NCBI GenBank assembly: GCA_022539475.1
Contig: VCMS01000030.1
Location: 248,001-312,000 of the forward strand
From: Gracilaria domingensis
Taxonomy: Eukaryota > Rhodophyta > Florideophyceae > Gracilariales > Gracilariaceae
Direction of reading: 5' to 3'
Length of the DNA stretch: 64,000 nt
Part shown: one piece after another, positions 10,369 through 21,199 of the stretch
Numbering within the stretch: position 1 is the stretch's first letter
Layout of the letters: the number at the start of each line of letters is the position of its first letter
Made by a program: the position numbers and the translations under genes
The notes under the pieces: model-generated
What the model saw: only the letters and a program-made list of their open reading frames with translations
Database searches by the model: none
What the model was told of the DNA's origin: nothing

Positions 10369-11136
10369 GTTGTCCGTCGTGTCTGCAGACTACCGTATTG
10401 TTTGTTCGTTTGTTTCACTTTGTTGATCGCTGTACAAATTTGTATGGCGTAAAAACGTAGATCTGCGTAACAGGTTCATGCTGCCCACCGTAAAGAGAGC
10501 GTTGGTGACTTATTCGTGCGGAAGTCAGTCTCTCCTTCCCGTTATCCGGGAAGGTCCCGTTCGTTCGTTTGTCCGTCCACTGGGTCTGCATATCAAAACT
10601 GGTCTCAGGAACTGATGCAAAGGCACCGAAGATAAGAGACATACCTCTCGTCCTGTCAGTCTCAAAAGTTTGGTACCTTTGCAATGCTGAAGTACAGTAC
10701 CATAACGTAGTAGAACTTCGCATGTCTGCTGTAGATATCTTCTTCTTCTTCTGGGATAATGCTGGGCAACGACCTGTATCTCAGTGACCAACATGGTTGC
10801 TCAAAAACACCATCATCTTCGGCACAAGAAATATGTGAAGAATGAGCATCGGGCCCGAAAGGTTTCAAAATCCGCTCTGACACTAATAATCGTTCGTTTG
10901 TACATGTGCTTTCCGCAGTCGTAGGCTGCTATCCAGATATGGCATGAGAAACAAGATTTGGGCCCCAATGAAAAAGGTACGCTGACTGTCAAATCCCAGA
11001 GCTTTCCACCCTGCAAACCATCAAACAACAGCAGACATTAGGCTTCTCATTTCTCAGTGCCCGAACAATCGTTTCTCGCGAACAACATCCCAACTATAAA
11101 GACGCTGTTCTCTATTACGATCGACGTCGAAGAAGA
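10369..11136. other. Intergenic, no gene seen
   Basis: Holds the TypA 3' end and upstream sequence of the sulfotransferase. A 12-bp palindrome TACAAATTTGTA lies at 10433-10444, shortly after the TypA stop. A short CTT repeat occurs near 10740. Confidence 0.45.
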
Positions 11137-12372
11137 ATGACAAGTTTAATGCATGAGAGCAATCGTTCCAAACACGGGGTCCATAATGTGAATCCCATTC
11201 GCGTTGCAACAATAGTATTTGCGTTATTTGTCGTTCTCATGACCTTGAGAGATTCTGGAACGCGTTTGGAAGACGTATTAGGTCATTCGGAAAGCACCAA
11301 AATTTCGTCGTTCTGGGATGAATCAGAACGGGAGTCTTCCGGGCTTGAGGGTACGACCCGGGATGAATTGGAAGAAAATACGGAAGACAACACGAAGGAC
11401 AACGCCAATTCTTTACCTCATGAAAATGCGGAGGAACTAACTCCCGTGGACGCCAGAACATTTCGCTTGAATGAAGTTGATGAGGGAAACGCACAAGACA
11501 GTCCAATAGACTATCGCCCCCCGCCCTGCAAACATTCAGAGCCAGGCAGGCAAAACTTTCTTATGGTTTTCATGGGACACAGCGCTTCTTCAGCCATTTT
11601 GTCCGAACTAAGGCAGCACTCGCGGTTCTTTATCTCCGTACCAGAACCCATCGACCACCCCCCCTATGAATTCAACACTCAACTAGGGCTCCAATATGCT
11701 GACGAATTCTTTCAGAACTCGTCCTCGACAGGCAAAATAGCAGGCTTTAAGATGCGCCCATGGCACATTCTACATGCACCTGACGAATGGAAGGCTTTGG
11801 TGAAGAGGCACAACATTCGCTTGATATGGCAGTATAGAATTAACGTCTTCAAGCAAGCCGTAGGCGAGTACACAGCAAAGTACATGAACGACAGCTCAGC
11901 GGTTGAAGGGATTGATCACACAATGTCAGAAGAGGATCGCTGCAAAATCGGAGTAGGATGTCAGTTTCGAATTGACAACGTATCGCAACTGCATGACCTT
12001 ATGGTGAATTTCATCGAGAACAACCGACAGATTCAAGATGCTGTCCACCTTCTCTCGGATCCAAATGAAGAAGAGCAATGTGTACTTCCAGTTACATACG
12101 AAGATTACCTCTACTATAGAGAAACAACGATGCACAAGCTCATGACTTTTCTAGACGTTGACTTTGAAAACCATGCGCCGTTCAGAAAGAAAGCCACAAG
12201 TGACAATATGTGCTACGCACTTTTGAACTTTCACGACGAGATATGCGACGCATTCTTTAGGTGTTCGAAATGGAGGTCAATGCTACATGATCCTCGGAAC
12301 TCCTGCACATGCTCTTTATCAAAACGCTCGGGTCCATCAAGTTCTAGCTTGTTTTGTCCTCAAGTTGGGTGA
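11137..12372 (+). CDS. Type II membrane sulfotransferase-like protein
   Basis: A 411-aa protein with a short basic N-terminus, one membrane segment at about 22-37 and an acidic stem to about residue 130, the layout of Golgi enzymes. The block FLMVFMGHSASSAILSEL (141-158) sits where sulfotransferases bind the 5' phosphosulfate of PAPS. A later block with RLIWQYRINVFKQAVGEY (228-245) matches the 3' phosphate site, though the usual Ser appears to be Gly243. VTYEDYLYYRETTMHKLM (around 328-345) matches a conserved downstream segment. Red algae make sulfated galactans, so a cell-wall carbohydrate substrate is plausible but not shown. A GTGAGT overlaps the stop codon at 12369, so an alternative spliced C-terminus cannot be excluded. 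Confidence 0.7.
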   Translation: MTSLMHESNRSKHGVHNVNPIRVATIVFALFVVLMTLRDSGTRLEDVLGHSESTKISSFWDESERESSGLEGTTRDELEENTEDNTKDNANSLPHENAEELTPVDARTFRLNEVDEGNAQDSPIDYRPPPCKHSEPGRQNFLMVFMGHSASSAILSELRQHSRFFISVPEPIDHPPYEFNTQLGLQYADEFFQNSSSTGKIAGFKMRPWHILHAPDEWKALVKRHNIRLIWQYRINVFKQAVGEYTAKYMNDSSAVEGIDHTMSEEDRCKIGVGCQFRIDNVSQLHDLMVNFIENNRQIQDAVHLLSDPNEEEQCVLPVTYEDYLYYRETTMHKLMTFLDVDFENHAPFRKKATSDNMCYALLNFHDEICDAFFRCSKWRSMLHDPRNSCTCSLSKRSGPSSSSLFCPQVG

Positions 12373-12594
12373 GTATTGTTGAAAGTTTAGACGGCCTGAA
12401 GTCGACGTCGACACATTAGTACAAAACTCACCTAGAGTTACGCACACTCAGCAGAATAACATCGCACGCCGCATGACGAGAATATGCTCAGTATGGGATG
12501 ACAAAGAAACCAGGTAGACAAGCTGATGATACGGCCGGTTCGCAACTCAGCAGAGAAACAAGCGACGGACAGGAAAAGAGCATGATATGTGTTT

Positions 12595-15258
12595 CTACGT
12601 GAGCAATTCGAAAGCAGTGCCATCAATGGTCCTAGCTGAGGTGTCGATGTTCAAAATTTGTACCCGTACTCTAGAGCCAGATGCCAATATAGATTGTGCT
12701 GCCGAAAGAATCATTTGATGTCGGTCAGCCTTCGTTACGCTTTTCTCTGTAGACCGGCTGTGCTTCAGTATGCTGGTAAGCAGTTGCCCCGAGACCGTTA
12801 CCATAGTAGATAGACCTGTTCCTTCTAGTATTACATCTATTTTCAAAGTAGCAGTTTTTGTTATAGTTGTGTTTCGCACTCTTCCTCGAAGTATGGCGAA
12901 GTTGCTTCCTGCCACAGCACTCTGTTGTGCGCAATGTGCTGACAATGACTCAAAGAGCGCGCTTCGTCGCCGTTCTATGACAGTTTTCTCTCCAGATGAA
13001 TGGCGTTTAGCTAACCATGCTCGTAGCTCGGCCATCTGTCGTCTTCCAGCGGGCTTCTTGCCAAACAAAACGCTCTTGATTTGTCTCTGAATAGTTAAGT
13101 CTGCATATCGTCGCAGAGGGGCAGTTCCACATCGCGCAACGTACGACGCAGCACCCCGGCCTTCCGGAAGGCAGACCCTGTTTTGTCTGGCAAACTGTCG
13201 CATGAGAAAACCAGCCGATGTGAGAAAGTCGTCTACAACCCCGTGTGCCCCATGCGATTGAAAGTCGACAACTTTTGCGGTTCGAAAAGGCTTAGAACTT
13301 GACCTCTCCTTATTCTTTACGAATCGAACAGATGCTATTGATTTGGAATCCATCAATTTCCTTTCGAACTTTGTCAGCTTGTCCAACTCATTACCATCTG
13401 CTTTCTGCTCCCGACGAGGACGACGGTTGTCAAGTTTGTTTGCGAGAAGTGGAGCTATTCTAGCCAACAATATCAAGTCGTCTACTTCGTCACGGGCGAC
13501 ATCTCGAGCTCGATCATCCTTTTTCAACACAGCATCAAACTGCTTGTAACTGAATCGTTTGACCGGGGGTACGAGAGATGGGAATATCTCCCAAGCAAGT
13601 ATCGATTCGTTTTCAAGTTCAAAGTCGATCTGAATGGTAATGGCTTCGGTTGGCAGAGTAGAGCTGAAGGATGCAGCTTCCATAGCCGCAGCTGGTAACA
13701 TGTGAAGAGGTCGCAGCGGAAGATAGAGACTCATTCCACGTTCGCGTGCCAAATCATCGATGGCAGAGCCGGACTTCACTATTTCGTCAACATCTGTGAT
13801 ATGTAACAAGAACCTTGCTCGTTTTCCATTCTCAGAGAGCTGCACAGAAAATGCGTCATCCAAGAAACGAGCGTTCTTATCATCAATGCAGTAAACTCTC
13901 AAAGGACTTTTACCCATCACCTGTAGCAAACGTCGATGACGCATCACTCCGTCGTCCAACTCTCCAATACTCAAACCGTATCGTCTTTGTCGAGAGAGAG
14001 AACGGATTTCTCTGGCATCGTTTAGAATTGGCGGAGGAAACGCCCATTCTCGATTTTCGGGCTTCTTCGGTGAGTTACCACTCGAAACTTCTTGCGTAGA
14101 TATATGAGACATTTCAAATTCTAAGTCTTTGATGTCAGTTCCATGTTTCGCTCCTCTTCTTTGATTATCTGCCTGTACCGGACCTGTCGACCAAAATTCT
14201 AGGTCCAAGAGTAAACGCGTAGCTCCATCGTCGGTAGGGTGGTAGCCCAATGATTCCAGTGCCGCGGCTGCCTTCCCTTTCGCCTCACCCCCACCCGCCG
14301 CGACAAATTCAATTTCGCGCAGCATGTCTAGTTGTTCCCTTGACCAGGCTGCTGGACGACGGATATCGCAGTTTGATGGATTCTCAATAATCATTTTGCA
14401 CAGATCAATAAATGAAGATCTGCTCCGGCACTCGGCGACGGAAGGTGGCAACGCACGCCAACCTGAGCCTGGAGCAGCTCTCTTAAATCGTGAGCTGTCT
14501 GATGCTATAAGAATACCTGCTGCTGCCGTGACGGCGGCATGGCGCTTGCGAGCGGCCGAAGGAGGAATAGGAAACTGAGAAAGCGCAATTTGATAAGAGT
14601 CTTGAAGAGCTTTGGGATTTCCCTTTGGAATTCTCCTCATATTGCTATATATATGCGATAGGTCAAGGCTTCGAGGCGGAGAATTCCGCAGAAAGTTGAG
14701 TCCCATTTCGATAGTAGAAGCAAGATCTTTCAGTGAGGAAGGTGTGATCGACTTTGGCCATATTGATATGACTTCCCCAAAGCTAATCTTCGATTCCTCG
14801 AACGCACAACCATTGTTGTTCGAAAACCGGACAAGGTTAACTCCAATGGCTCTTTCAGAAATCGAAGAAACGTAACCGAAGCGAATTGCACCCTTACTCC
14901 ATATTTCCAATACCGAACCAGTGTTAATTTCTTCAGTCCAGGTATAAGTCAACAAGCGTGTCGGGTCCAAGGTAGAATTCGCACTTTCTTCAACAAGAGT
15001 GCATCGAGGCTTCGCAATGTTCCTTTCACCACGGCAAAGGGGAAAATTCAATAGGGTCGAACGTGTCCGAAAACCTGATGAGGTAAGAAACAGAGAACGG
15101 TTCTGAAACCAACGACAATAACGACTGGCACGCGCTGAAGTTGCTTTTATAGGAGCCTGCGTAACAAATGGAAACGACTTCAGTGGGCAAAAACTTGTAA
15201 AACAAAATGAATTGCGGTCCGTGAGCGCATGTATATGGATTTGTGGTTCCAACACCAT
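12595..15258 (-). CDS. RNB-domain (RNase II/R family) protein, probably organellar, one metal ligand missing
   Basis: An 887-aa protein from the first ATG (the frame is open to a TTG at 15333). RNB enzymes are processive 3'-5' exoribonucleases that mature and degrade RNA; plants use one in plastids and mitochondria. The first 90 residues resemble a targeting peptide. The C-terminal half carries the RNB domain, including CIDDKNARFLDDAFSV (457-472) and GTAPLRRYADLTIQRQI. In the catalytic motif the four acids of E. coli RNase II (D201, D207, D209, D210) correspond to Asp459, Phe465, Asp467 and Asp468, so the second ligand is replaced by Phe. The family call is firm; whether it is active is open. 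It is convergent with the sulfotransferase, 222 bp away. Confidence 0.85.
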   Translation of the reverse strand: MVLEPQIHIHALTDRNSFCFTSFCPLKSFPFVTQAPIKATSARASRYCRWFQNRSLFLTSSGFRTRSTLLNFPLCRGERNIAKPRCTLVEESANSTLDPTRLLTYTWTEEINTGSVLEIWSKGAIRFGYVSSISERAIGVNLVRFSNNNGCAFEESKISFGEVISIWPKSITPSSLKDLASTIEMGLNFLRNSPPRSLDLSHIYSNMRRIPKGNPKALQDSYQIALSQFPIPPSAARKRHAAVTAAAGILIASDSSRFKRAAPGSGWRALPPSVAECRSRSSFIDLCKMIIENPSNCDIRRPAAWSREQLDMLREIEFVAAGGGEAKGKAAAALESLGYHPTDDGATRLLLDLEFWSTGPVQADNQRRGAKHGTDIKDLEFEMSHISTQEVSSGNSPKKPENREWAFPPPILNDAREIRSLSRQRRYGLSIGELDDGVMRHRRLLQVMGKSPLRVYCIDDKNARFLDDAFSVQLSENGKRARFLLHITDVDEIVKSGSAIDDLARERGMSLYLPLRPLHMLPAAAMEAASFSSTLPTEAITIQIDFELENESILAWEIFPSLVPPVKRFSYKQFDAVLKKDDRARDVARDEVDDLILLARIAPLLANKLDNRRPRREQKADGNELDKLTKFERKLMDSKSIASVRFVKNKERSSSKPFRTAKVVDFQSHGAHGVVDDFLTSAGFLMRQFARQNRVCLPEGRGAASYVARCGTAPLRRYADLTIQRQIKSVLFGKKPAGRRQMAELRAWLAKRHSSGEKTVIERRRSALFESLSAHCAQQSAVAGSNFAILRGRVRNTTITKTATLKIDVILEGTGLSTMVTVSGQLLTSILKHSRSTEKSVTKADRHQMILSAAQSILASGSRVRVQILNIDTSARTIDGTAFELLT

Positions 15259-15673
15259 CTCCCAAGCTGCACAACCAGCAGGTAATTCAAATCGATTCGA
15301 CACGGGAGTCCGTCGAGCCTGCCACAAAACCAAATGTGAGACTCATGAACAGGTGTTCGCGAAGAGTATCACGACGGTGTTAAACGCATCGACATAGTCG
15401 TTGTAAACTACGAAGGAAACGTCGATAGCTTCTCTGGTTTCGCTCGTGTATTCGTACAGAATTGATCTCGATGCGCATGATCTCTTCACTGTGATAGGTG
15501 TGACACGTAAGCTACGTGACCATTCAAAAGTCTTTGACTTCGTATAAGGCACCACAGTGCATTACTGTTCAGAATCAGGTTATCAACATAAATACGTAGT
15601 TTATCTTCGAGATATGACGCGCTGCGCGAGCATCAGTCTTCAAATTGTTCACAGCATCATGCTCAAGACGAGG

Positions 15674-15705
<32 letters not shown>
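15674..15705. repeat. (TCA)n microsatellite
   Basis: About 10.7 uninterrupted TCA units. A shorter copy of the same repeat occurs at 36755-36771 and a short GAT run near 3194. Confidence 0.9.
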
Positions 15706-16346
15706 GTGTGCATCATGCTTTGAGGATTATTCAAGGAAAGTCTTGCTCTGTCTCAAAATTCTCATGGTAAGAGCGCTAAGCACAAATCTAACAGACCTTT
15801 CTGCTCTGAATGGAGTTGACTGCGAGGTCTAAGCAGGGGCAAACAAAGTGCTCCCTGGAGCGGCCGGTAAACTGCAGCGACAGCGACGATAACGACGTAG
15901 AACGGTACGCAATGGATCAAACATTTGTCGCCAGGAAAACTGTCGTTCAGTTTCGATTTTACGTTGAGGAACTATTGCCACAAGCTTTCTATGACGAAGA
16001 TATCACATCACTGGTTCGCTTGTCCTGTTGATTTCTAGAGTTCCGTAGAATCGCTCCCGGAACGGAGCAAAGTCACGGATACTCTCCCGGCAAGCAACCT
16101 TCGTAAAATGCAACTGGTTTCTTGACAGACCTGCACTAAGTTTTCTTCATTTGGAGAAGCTACGATTCGACTTTCTTCGCAAGACGCCGGTATAGTACAC
16201 CAATCTTGGATTCACGGACTTATGTTGGACTTTTCCATTCTCTCCGTCACCTGCTTCACAGCTCCTGCTTTTGTTTCTAAGTGACGATCGCGACTGAGCA
16301 CCGTCTCCGCTTTGCATGGAAAAGTTTTTATTTATAGCGTCGAATG

Positions 16347-16585
16347 TATGCGTGCCACAACAGAATCAGGGAGAAGACCCATCGACGTGAGGATGAAAAA
16401 TGCACGAGGACTTATATGAGCTTACGAACAGTTCATGCGAGATTGCCGCCAGGAGATTGATTTGACGGACTCTACTGTGTCAGGTCTTGTGAAGCGTTAC
16501 AGTTCGGGGCTGTTGGAACACCGAGTAGGCCAATATGGGTGTTGTTTGCCTTTTGAGCATTGTTGGTCGGGGGTTTCCGCGTTAT
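16347..16585 (+). pseudogene. Possible decayed Tc1/mariner-type transposase N-terminus
   Basis: One frame reads MRATTESGRRPIDVRM, continues past one in-frame TGA, and includes EIDLTDSTVSGLVKRYSSG, which resembles the helix-turn-helix of Tc1/mariner transposases. It then ends at a TAG. A short same-frame echo (GRGPIHVRM) occurs near 47073. No terminal inverted repeats or catalytic DDE domain were seen, so this is weak. Confidence 0.25.
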
Positions 16586-17460
16586 AGACGAATGGGAGGC
16601 GTGGTGGCAGAATCTCGGGGTCAATCTGCGAAGGTAGCCCGACTGTAAGAGTGCTTTCGGATCAGCTTGGTGCGCAACTTTATTGATTATTGATGGAAGC
16701 AGTCACCTGCGGCATTTCCAAACCGCCAACCAAGGAAAGGGTCTATTTGCCCAACTGCCAACTCGTCATAGGGTTCAGGGTCTTTCATCATCATGCTTTC
16801 ACTGTATAGGTGCACGGAAAACACGAACTGGAGAACTCTCCAGACTCTAGAGCGACGTGGAACGGGGAAAGGGCACAAAAACACGGTGCTGAAATGTGTG
16901 GATTAAAGCTGTGGTTCTTTCACAGAGTACACAGCGTCTCTGTACGGAGAAAGATTGATTTTATTTGCAAAGAATGAGTTCATGAATGGGGTAGCTCGCC
17001 ATTTGCTGACGATCACTTCCAGCTGTCGAGCCGTACAAGAATTATTCGAGAACAGCGAGCTGTGGCTTTGGAACTGAACGACTGGTCGCGACCGTTCTCT
17101 CCAGCCCAGCCTGGCTTTCGCGGTCTGTGCTCAGAGCTCCATGTACCGACATTAACCCCGTACTTACAGGTTGATATCAATTCAATCTTTGTCGAAGGCA
17201 GATAATTCCGCCTACACCAAAAGCTTTGCATTTAACGCCAACTGCGTCTTTACGCCCCATTACTTTGTTTCTCCTGCCAATTCTATCACATACTACTTTT
17301 ACTATGGCTATGCACGACCATTCAGTTCGCGCGTACCGCCGACACTTCTTTTTGGTTCGCAACAGAACATCTTCCGAATGTTCCGTTTCAACCTCTCACA
17401 CCTACTGCGAATCTCGCGGGGTTCCTTCTAAACTGACTTCTCGATTTTGAGCCGATCAAC

Positions 17461-18852
17461 ATGAACCCAGAACAACAGCCCTCCTCGTATTATACAGCCC
17501 ATCCAACACCGCACCAACGACCAGCCGAGACTACATATCCAGCAACATGGACTTCCTCACATCCAACACAACGATATGAATCACCCCATCCGGCCTCGGC
17601 TTCGCTCGCTATCGTAACCATGAATGTATATGCAATCCCGTGCGCGTATACGGTGAACAATGAACCTCTGTATTTGCAGTTTGGCAGTCATTCTGCTGCG
17701 GACGCCGCGCAATCCGCTGCACATCTCGGACAACGGTATTGGCAGATGAAAACCCAGCCAGCGATAAGGGAGGACTATGCTTACTCGCCTGCAGCTGTTA
17801 ATCGCCCAGCCAGAGCTTATGATCCAGCGCAAGCTCCGGCAAGCGACCGTTATGAACATCACGAGTCCGGGAGTGTTCCGCGTTCACAACCGACATATGA
17901 ATTCCAGTACCCCTCTAGTGATGCCCAAGCAAGAGCACGAGAATACAACACCGCTGTCCCCCGTCCCGTAGGAAATGAAATGCAGCAACAACAGCCACCG
18001 CAACCCCAAAGAGTATACCCGGAACCTGAGATCGCCCGAAGCGTAGTTCCTGACATTCCTCGTACCCCGCATGCTGTAGTTGCCAAAGGTGACGTCAATG
18101 AGCAACATGCTGGGTCTATTATACATGCCACCCCTGTCAACAGAAGCGTCAACTACGAAGCAGAAGACCGTTGCAGTGACCGCAGTGGGGGAGTCCCTAG
18201 AGTTGATACAAACGTTCCGAAGGAGCAAAGCTCACACCATGAGAGCAATGACATTCGAAGTACTTCTCATGGTCGAATCGGTCTTCCGGATATCTCGCAG
18301 CCGAACTACACTATTGCTAAATGCGCTGACAATGCTGATAGCGATAGACCATCTAGGTCAAGAGGTGCCAAGCGCTATTCTGATGTTCATTCAAACGAAA
18401 CGGAAGCCCGCGCAAAGAGAACTCGCCTGCATTGGACCCCAGCGCTCCATGAATCTTTTCTGGCAGCTGTAGAAAAACTGGGCATTGACAATGCTGTACC
18501 TACGTCTATTATCCGAGAGATGGGGGTTGAAGGATTGTCAAGAGAAAACGTGGCTTCCCATCTACAAAAGCATAGAAGTAGTTTAAAGAAGGAGAAAGAA
18601 GATGCTGAAAAGAAGGAGCTGCTGGAGACTTTAAAAAGCATGATGCAAAGTGATCCTAGTAATCCGCGTAAGAATCTATCAGACGAAGACGTTTTGAAGG
18701 AGGCTGCAGCACAGCAAAAGATTCGGAAGCAAGAAAAGACAACAAACTTTCAAGGATCTGTTAGAGCAAATCCACCCCATGGGCCCATCAGTCGCATTCC
18801 TGCGAAAGAGCGTAGAGAGTCTACGAAAGCGAACACCAGAGGTCACCGTTGA
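17461..18852 (+). CDS. GARP (Myb-like) transcription factor
   Basis: A 463-aa protein with one GARP DNA-binding domain at about 318-374: a basic lead (RAKRTRLHWTPALHESF), the central helices, and the signature SHLQKHR at 366-372. GARP proteins are nuclear DNA-binding factors of the plant and algal lineage, including the GLK and type-B response-regulator families. There is no receiver domain. The N-terminal 300 residues are Pro/Gln/Tyr/Ser-rich and probably disordered; the C-terminus after the domain is basic and helical, then disordered. The start is the first ATG in frame and sits right after a short non-coding leader. Its targets are unknown. The family assignment is strong. Confidence 0.88.
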   Translation: MNPEQQPSSYYTAHPTPHQRPAETTYPATWTSSHPTQRYESPHPASASLAIVTMNVYAIPCAYTVNNEPLYLQFGSHSAADAAQSAAHLGQRYWQMKTQPAIREDYAYSPAAVNRPARAYDPAQAPASDRYEHHESGSVPRSQPTYEFQYPSSDAQARAREYNTAVPRPVGNEMQQQQPPQPQRVYPEPEIARSVVPDIPRTPHAVVAKGDVNEQHAGSIIHATPVNRSVNYEAEDRCSDRSGGVPRVDTNVPKEQSSHHESNDIRSTSHGRIGLPDISQPNYTIAKCADNADSDRPSRSRGAKRYSDVHSNETEARAKRTRLHWTPALHESFLAAVEKLGIDNAVPTSIIREMGVEGLSRENVASHLQKHRSSLKKEKEDAEKKELLETLKSMMQSDPSNPRKNLSDEDVLKEAAAQQKIRKQEKTTNFQGSVRANPPHGPISRIPAKERRESTKANTRGHR

Positions 18853-20293
18853 GAATAGGTTGTGCTTAGAAAAAAGCGGTCGTTATGGCTGCGGCAGTTT
18901 TTCGATCTTCTGCTGGGGTGCTGGTTCTGTACATTGGCGTAGACATCACGAATAATTTTTGAGTCCACTTCGTATAGGGTTGGAGGCCGTCCCAAAAGTG
19001 GCAATACAAACACGCAAATGCTGATATCGAACTGTTTCATTGTACTTGTTCTTGTATGAATGATTTTTATCTTACAAGGCCAGGGTGCACTCTGCAAAAG
19101 TAAAGCTTGTATCTGTGACGAGGGTACCCGTGGTACCAAGGGTGTGTGTCGTCGAGAGTTCAGTGCATTCGACCTCCTCGCTCCTGGGAGAGAGCGCCTA
19201 AAACATAGTACAGCGTTCTGTTTTGTTCACTGTTTGCGCTTACGCCTATTCCTCTTCGCGTGGGGCTTTCTATAGACGATCAATAACCTACTTCTGATGC
19301 ATCCCTTGACAAGAATCCGCCCTCACATACCTTAACACCGACGGCAACAAATTTGCCTTCGGTTTAAGGTATGTGTGCTACTTTATCGCCATGCACAGAA
19401 AGGATTAAGAATGTTGGCCTTCCTAAAGAGCGAAAACTTTCTGCAGAGACTTAAGAGGTTGTTGTCCACATTAAAGAAGGAGAAAGAACTAAATCTCTCA
19501 AGGGTTTCCCGTTCACACAACCAATACCCTGCCGATCATGAGCAAGGAACTGGTCGCATGAATGAATGGAATACGACGTTTATACGCTAAGAAACGTTTC
19601 ATGTGCCCGAGGACAGCCAACGCTACACGTAGAGCGCAATATACAGAAACCACAACTGACACAGACCCAACTGGACACAGACTGACAAGAGCAAAGCAAT
19701 CTCTGTCATACTGTTGCATTGAATACTGTAGATTCTACACGCTGAAGGCTGAAGCGAACAATCGTACTCCCTCATATCCCATGATGATAGGGATTATTTG
19801 TGCCATCATGGCTTGGTATACTCCAAGTATCATACTTGCAAAAGCGCGACAAACTCGAGCTGAACGGAACATTGACGGAGAATTTGGTTTTGCACTACTT
19901 CGGTCGCGTGCTGCCTACACAATGGTTGCGCGGATAGAAAGTTTCAGCAACGGCCATCAATCCCCCCTCGTTCTTTAACGCTTACTAGTTGTCACCGCCC
20001 TATCCACCCATGCATAGCTCACGCAAGATAGAAACAATGCTCTAGACAAAACAACTCATTTGTCAAATATCGATTGTCTCCGATAACGGCTACACCTGGC
20101 ACCTGGCCATGATCGATACCTCGTAGGTTCTGACCCCTCTCTTCTGTCTCGCTTTTAAATTCTGGCGGCTCAATTGCTTGCTTTGCTCCGCAAGGAAGAC
20201 ACATCCTGATACTCTTTCTGAACTTGCAGACGAATGAGGTGATCCCTCCTTCCCTCTCTATTTTCTGGCTTACGAAGAACATCAAGATTGAAA
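18853..20293. other. Intergenic with one strong hairpin
   Basis: About 1.4 kb with no supportable coding region. It contains the inverted repeat at 19324-19377. Confidence 0.5.
19324..19377. repeat. Imperfect inverted repeat (hairpin)
   Basis: Arms of 23 and 24 nt (19324-19346 and 19354-19377) are complementary apart from one unpaired base and one mismatch, around a loop of about 7 nt. It lies in intergenic DNA well away from either neighbouring gene. Transcription is not shown. Confidence 0.75.
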
Positions 20294-21199
20294 ATGCTGA
20301 TAACACATCAACTTTTGTTCATCCTGTTGATTAACCTAAGAGTGCAATGCGTCAGAGTCGCTATTGGGAAGACTGGAATCGGTCCGGTTCAATTTCGATT
20401 GAACATGGGCTCAGACGGATCTGATGCATTCAACAAGACCTTGAACATTCACAGTGAGCGAGAGCCAGGTGTCTATAACTACGGATATCCGGAACAGTCG
20501 CCACCCCCACCAGCAGACGTAATGAATATCTACCCATCGCGATATCCTATGGTTTCAGATTCATTTGAGGGTGAAAGCCTTGAGCCTGGCTCTACATTCC
20601 CTGACTTGGAAGAGATCATGAATACCAATTTTAAGGAAGTAGGTGAGAAGGGTGTCGTTCCCTTGCCCTCTTTCGCATCGATAGTGTCGTCTAACATCGG
20701 TCCTCAGCCATCCGAAGCGGTAGATTTTGATTTTGTACCGCCATCGTCTGACCTCGGTCTTCAGCCTTCCGAGGCGCCTGAATTTGGAATTTTCCCCTCT
20801 AGGTCGCCAGCTCCTTTTACTGGGGTCGGGATTTCTGCTTCCACAGCAGGGTCATCAGGAATACTTTCCGGTCGAACAGCCCCTTCCAGAGTTGTGGGTA
20901 TCACAGTTACTGTTATGATCGTGTTCGGAACATTACTGACATTCGCTGTGCTTGTGGTGTATGGAAGAAACATCAATCCATACAGGCCGTTTATCACTGG
21001 TGCCTCATTATCTGAAGAAGACTTTGACATCGCTCGGCAAACAGTTCCGGAAATATCCAATGATCTGTATAACTCCCATGAGTCAAATAGCCAGTCGCGA
21101 AGATACGAAGCTACAAGTCTCAACCGAGATATCGAACCTGCTCAACGCCTAGAAGCGGCGAAGCTTCTCGAGGGTATTCCAGATCGACATTGCAGGTGA
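20294..21199 (+). CDS. Single-pass membrane protein of unknown function
   Basis: I do not recognise this 301-aa protein. It starts at the first ATG with a hydrophobic signal peptide (MLITHQLLFILLINLRVQC). A Pro/Ser/acid-rich extracytoplasmic region of about 180 residues contains an imperfect repeat of about 20 residues around QPSEA (two copies). One strong membrane helix (about 200-224, VVGITVTVMIVFGTLLTFAVLVV) is followed by a tail of about 75 residues. Topology should be type I: N-terminus outside, tail in the cytosol. No catalytic motif is visible. It could be a secreted-pathway receptor-like or cell-wall-linked protein, but that is only a guess. Confidence 0.65.
   Translation: MLITHQLLFILLINLRVQCVRVAIGKTGIGPVQFRLNMGSDGSDAFNKTLNIHSEREPGVYNYGYPEQSPPPPADVMNIYPSRYPMVSDSFEGESLEPGSTFPDLEEIMNTNFKEVGEKGVVPLPSFASIVSSNIGPQPSEAVDFDFVPPSSDLGLQPSEAPEFGIFPSRSPAPFTGVGISASTAGSSGILSGRTAPSRVVGITVTVMIVFGTLLTFAVLVVYGRNINPYRPFITGASLSEEDFDIARQTVPEISNDLYNSHESNSQSRRYEATSLNRDIEPAQRLEAAKLLEGIPDRHCR

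Larger units (their letters stand above)
15259..17460. other. Intergenic region with repeat and possible transposase relic
   Basis: About 2.2 kb between the RNB and GARP genes. It holds a (TCA)n microsatellite at 15674-15705 and a possible decayed transposase N-terminus at 16347-16585. Nothing else convincing was found. Confidence 0.5.

Noticed and set aside
12369-12451. Intron at the sulfotransferase stop codon
   Set aside because: GTGAGT and a CAG are present, but splicing would add only a few residues with no family support.
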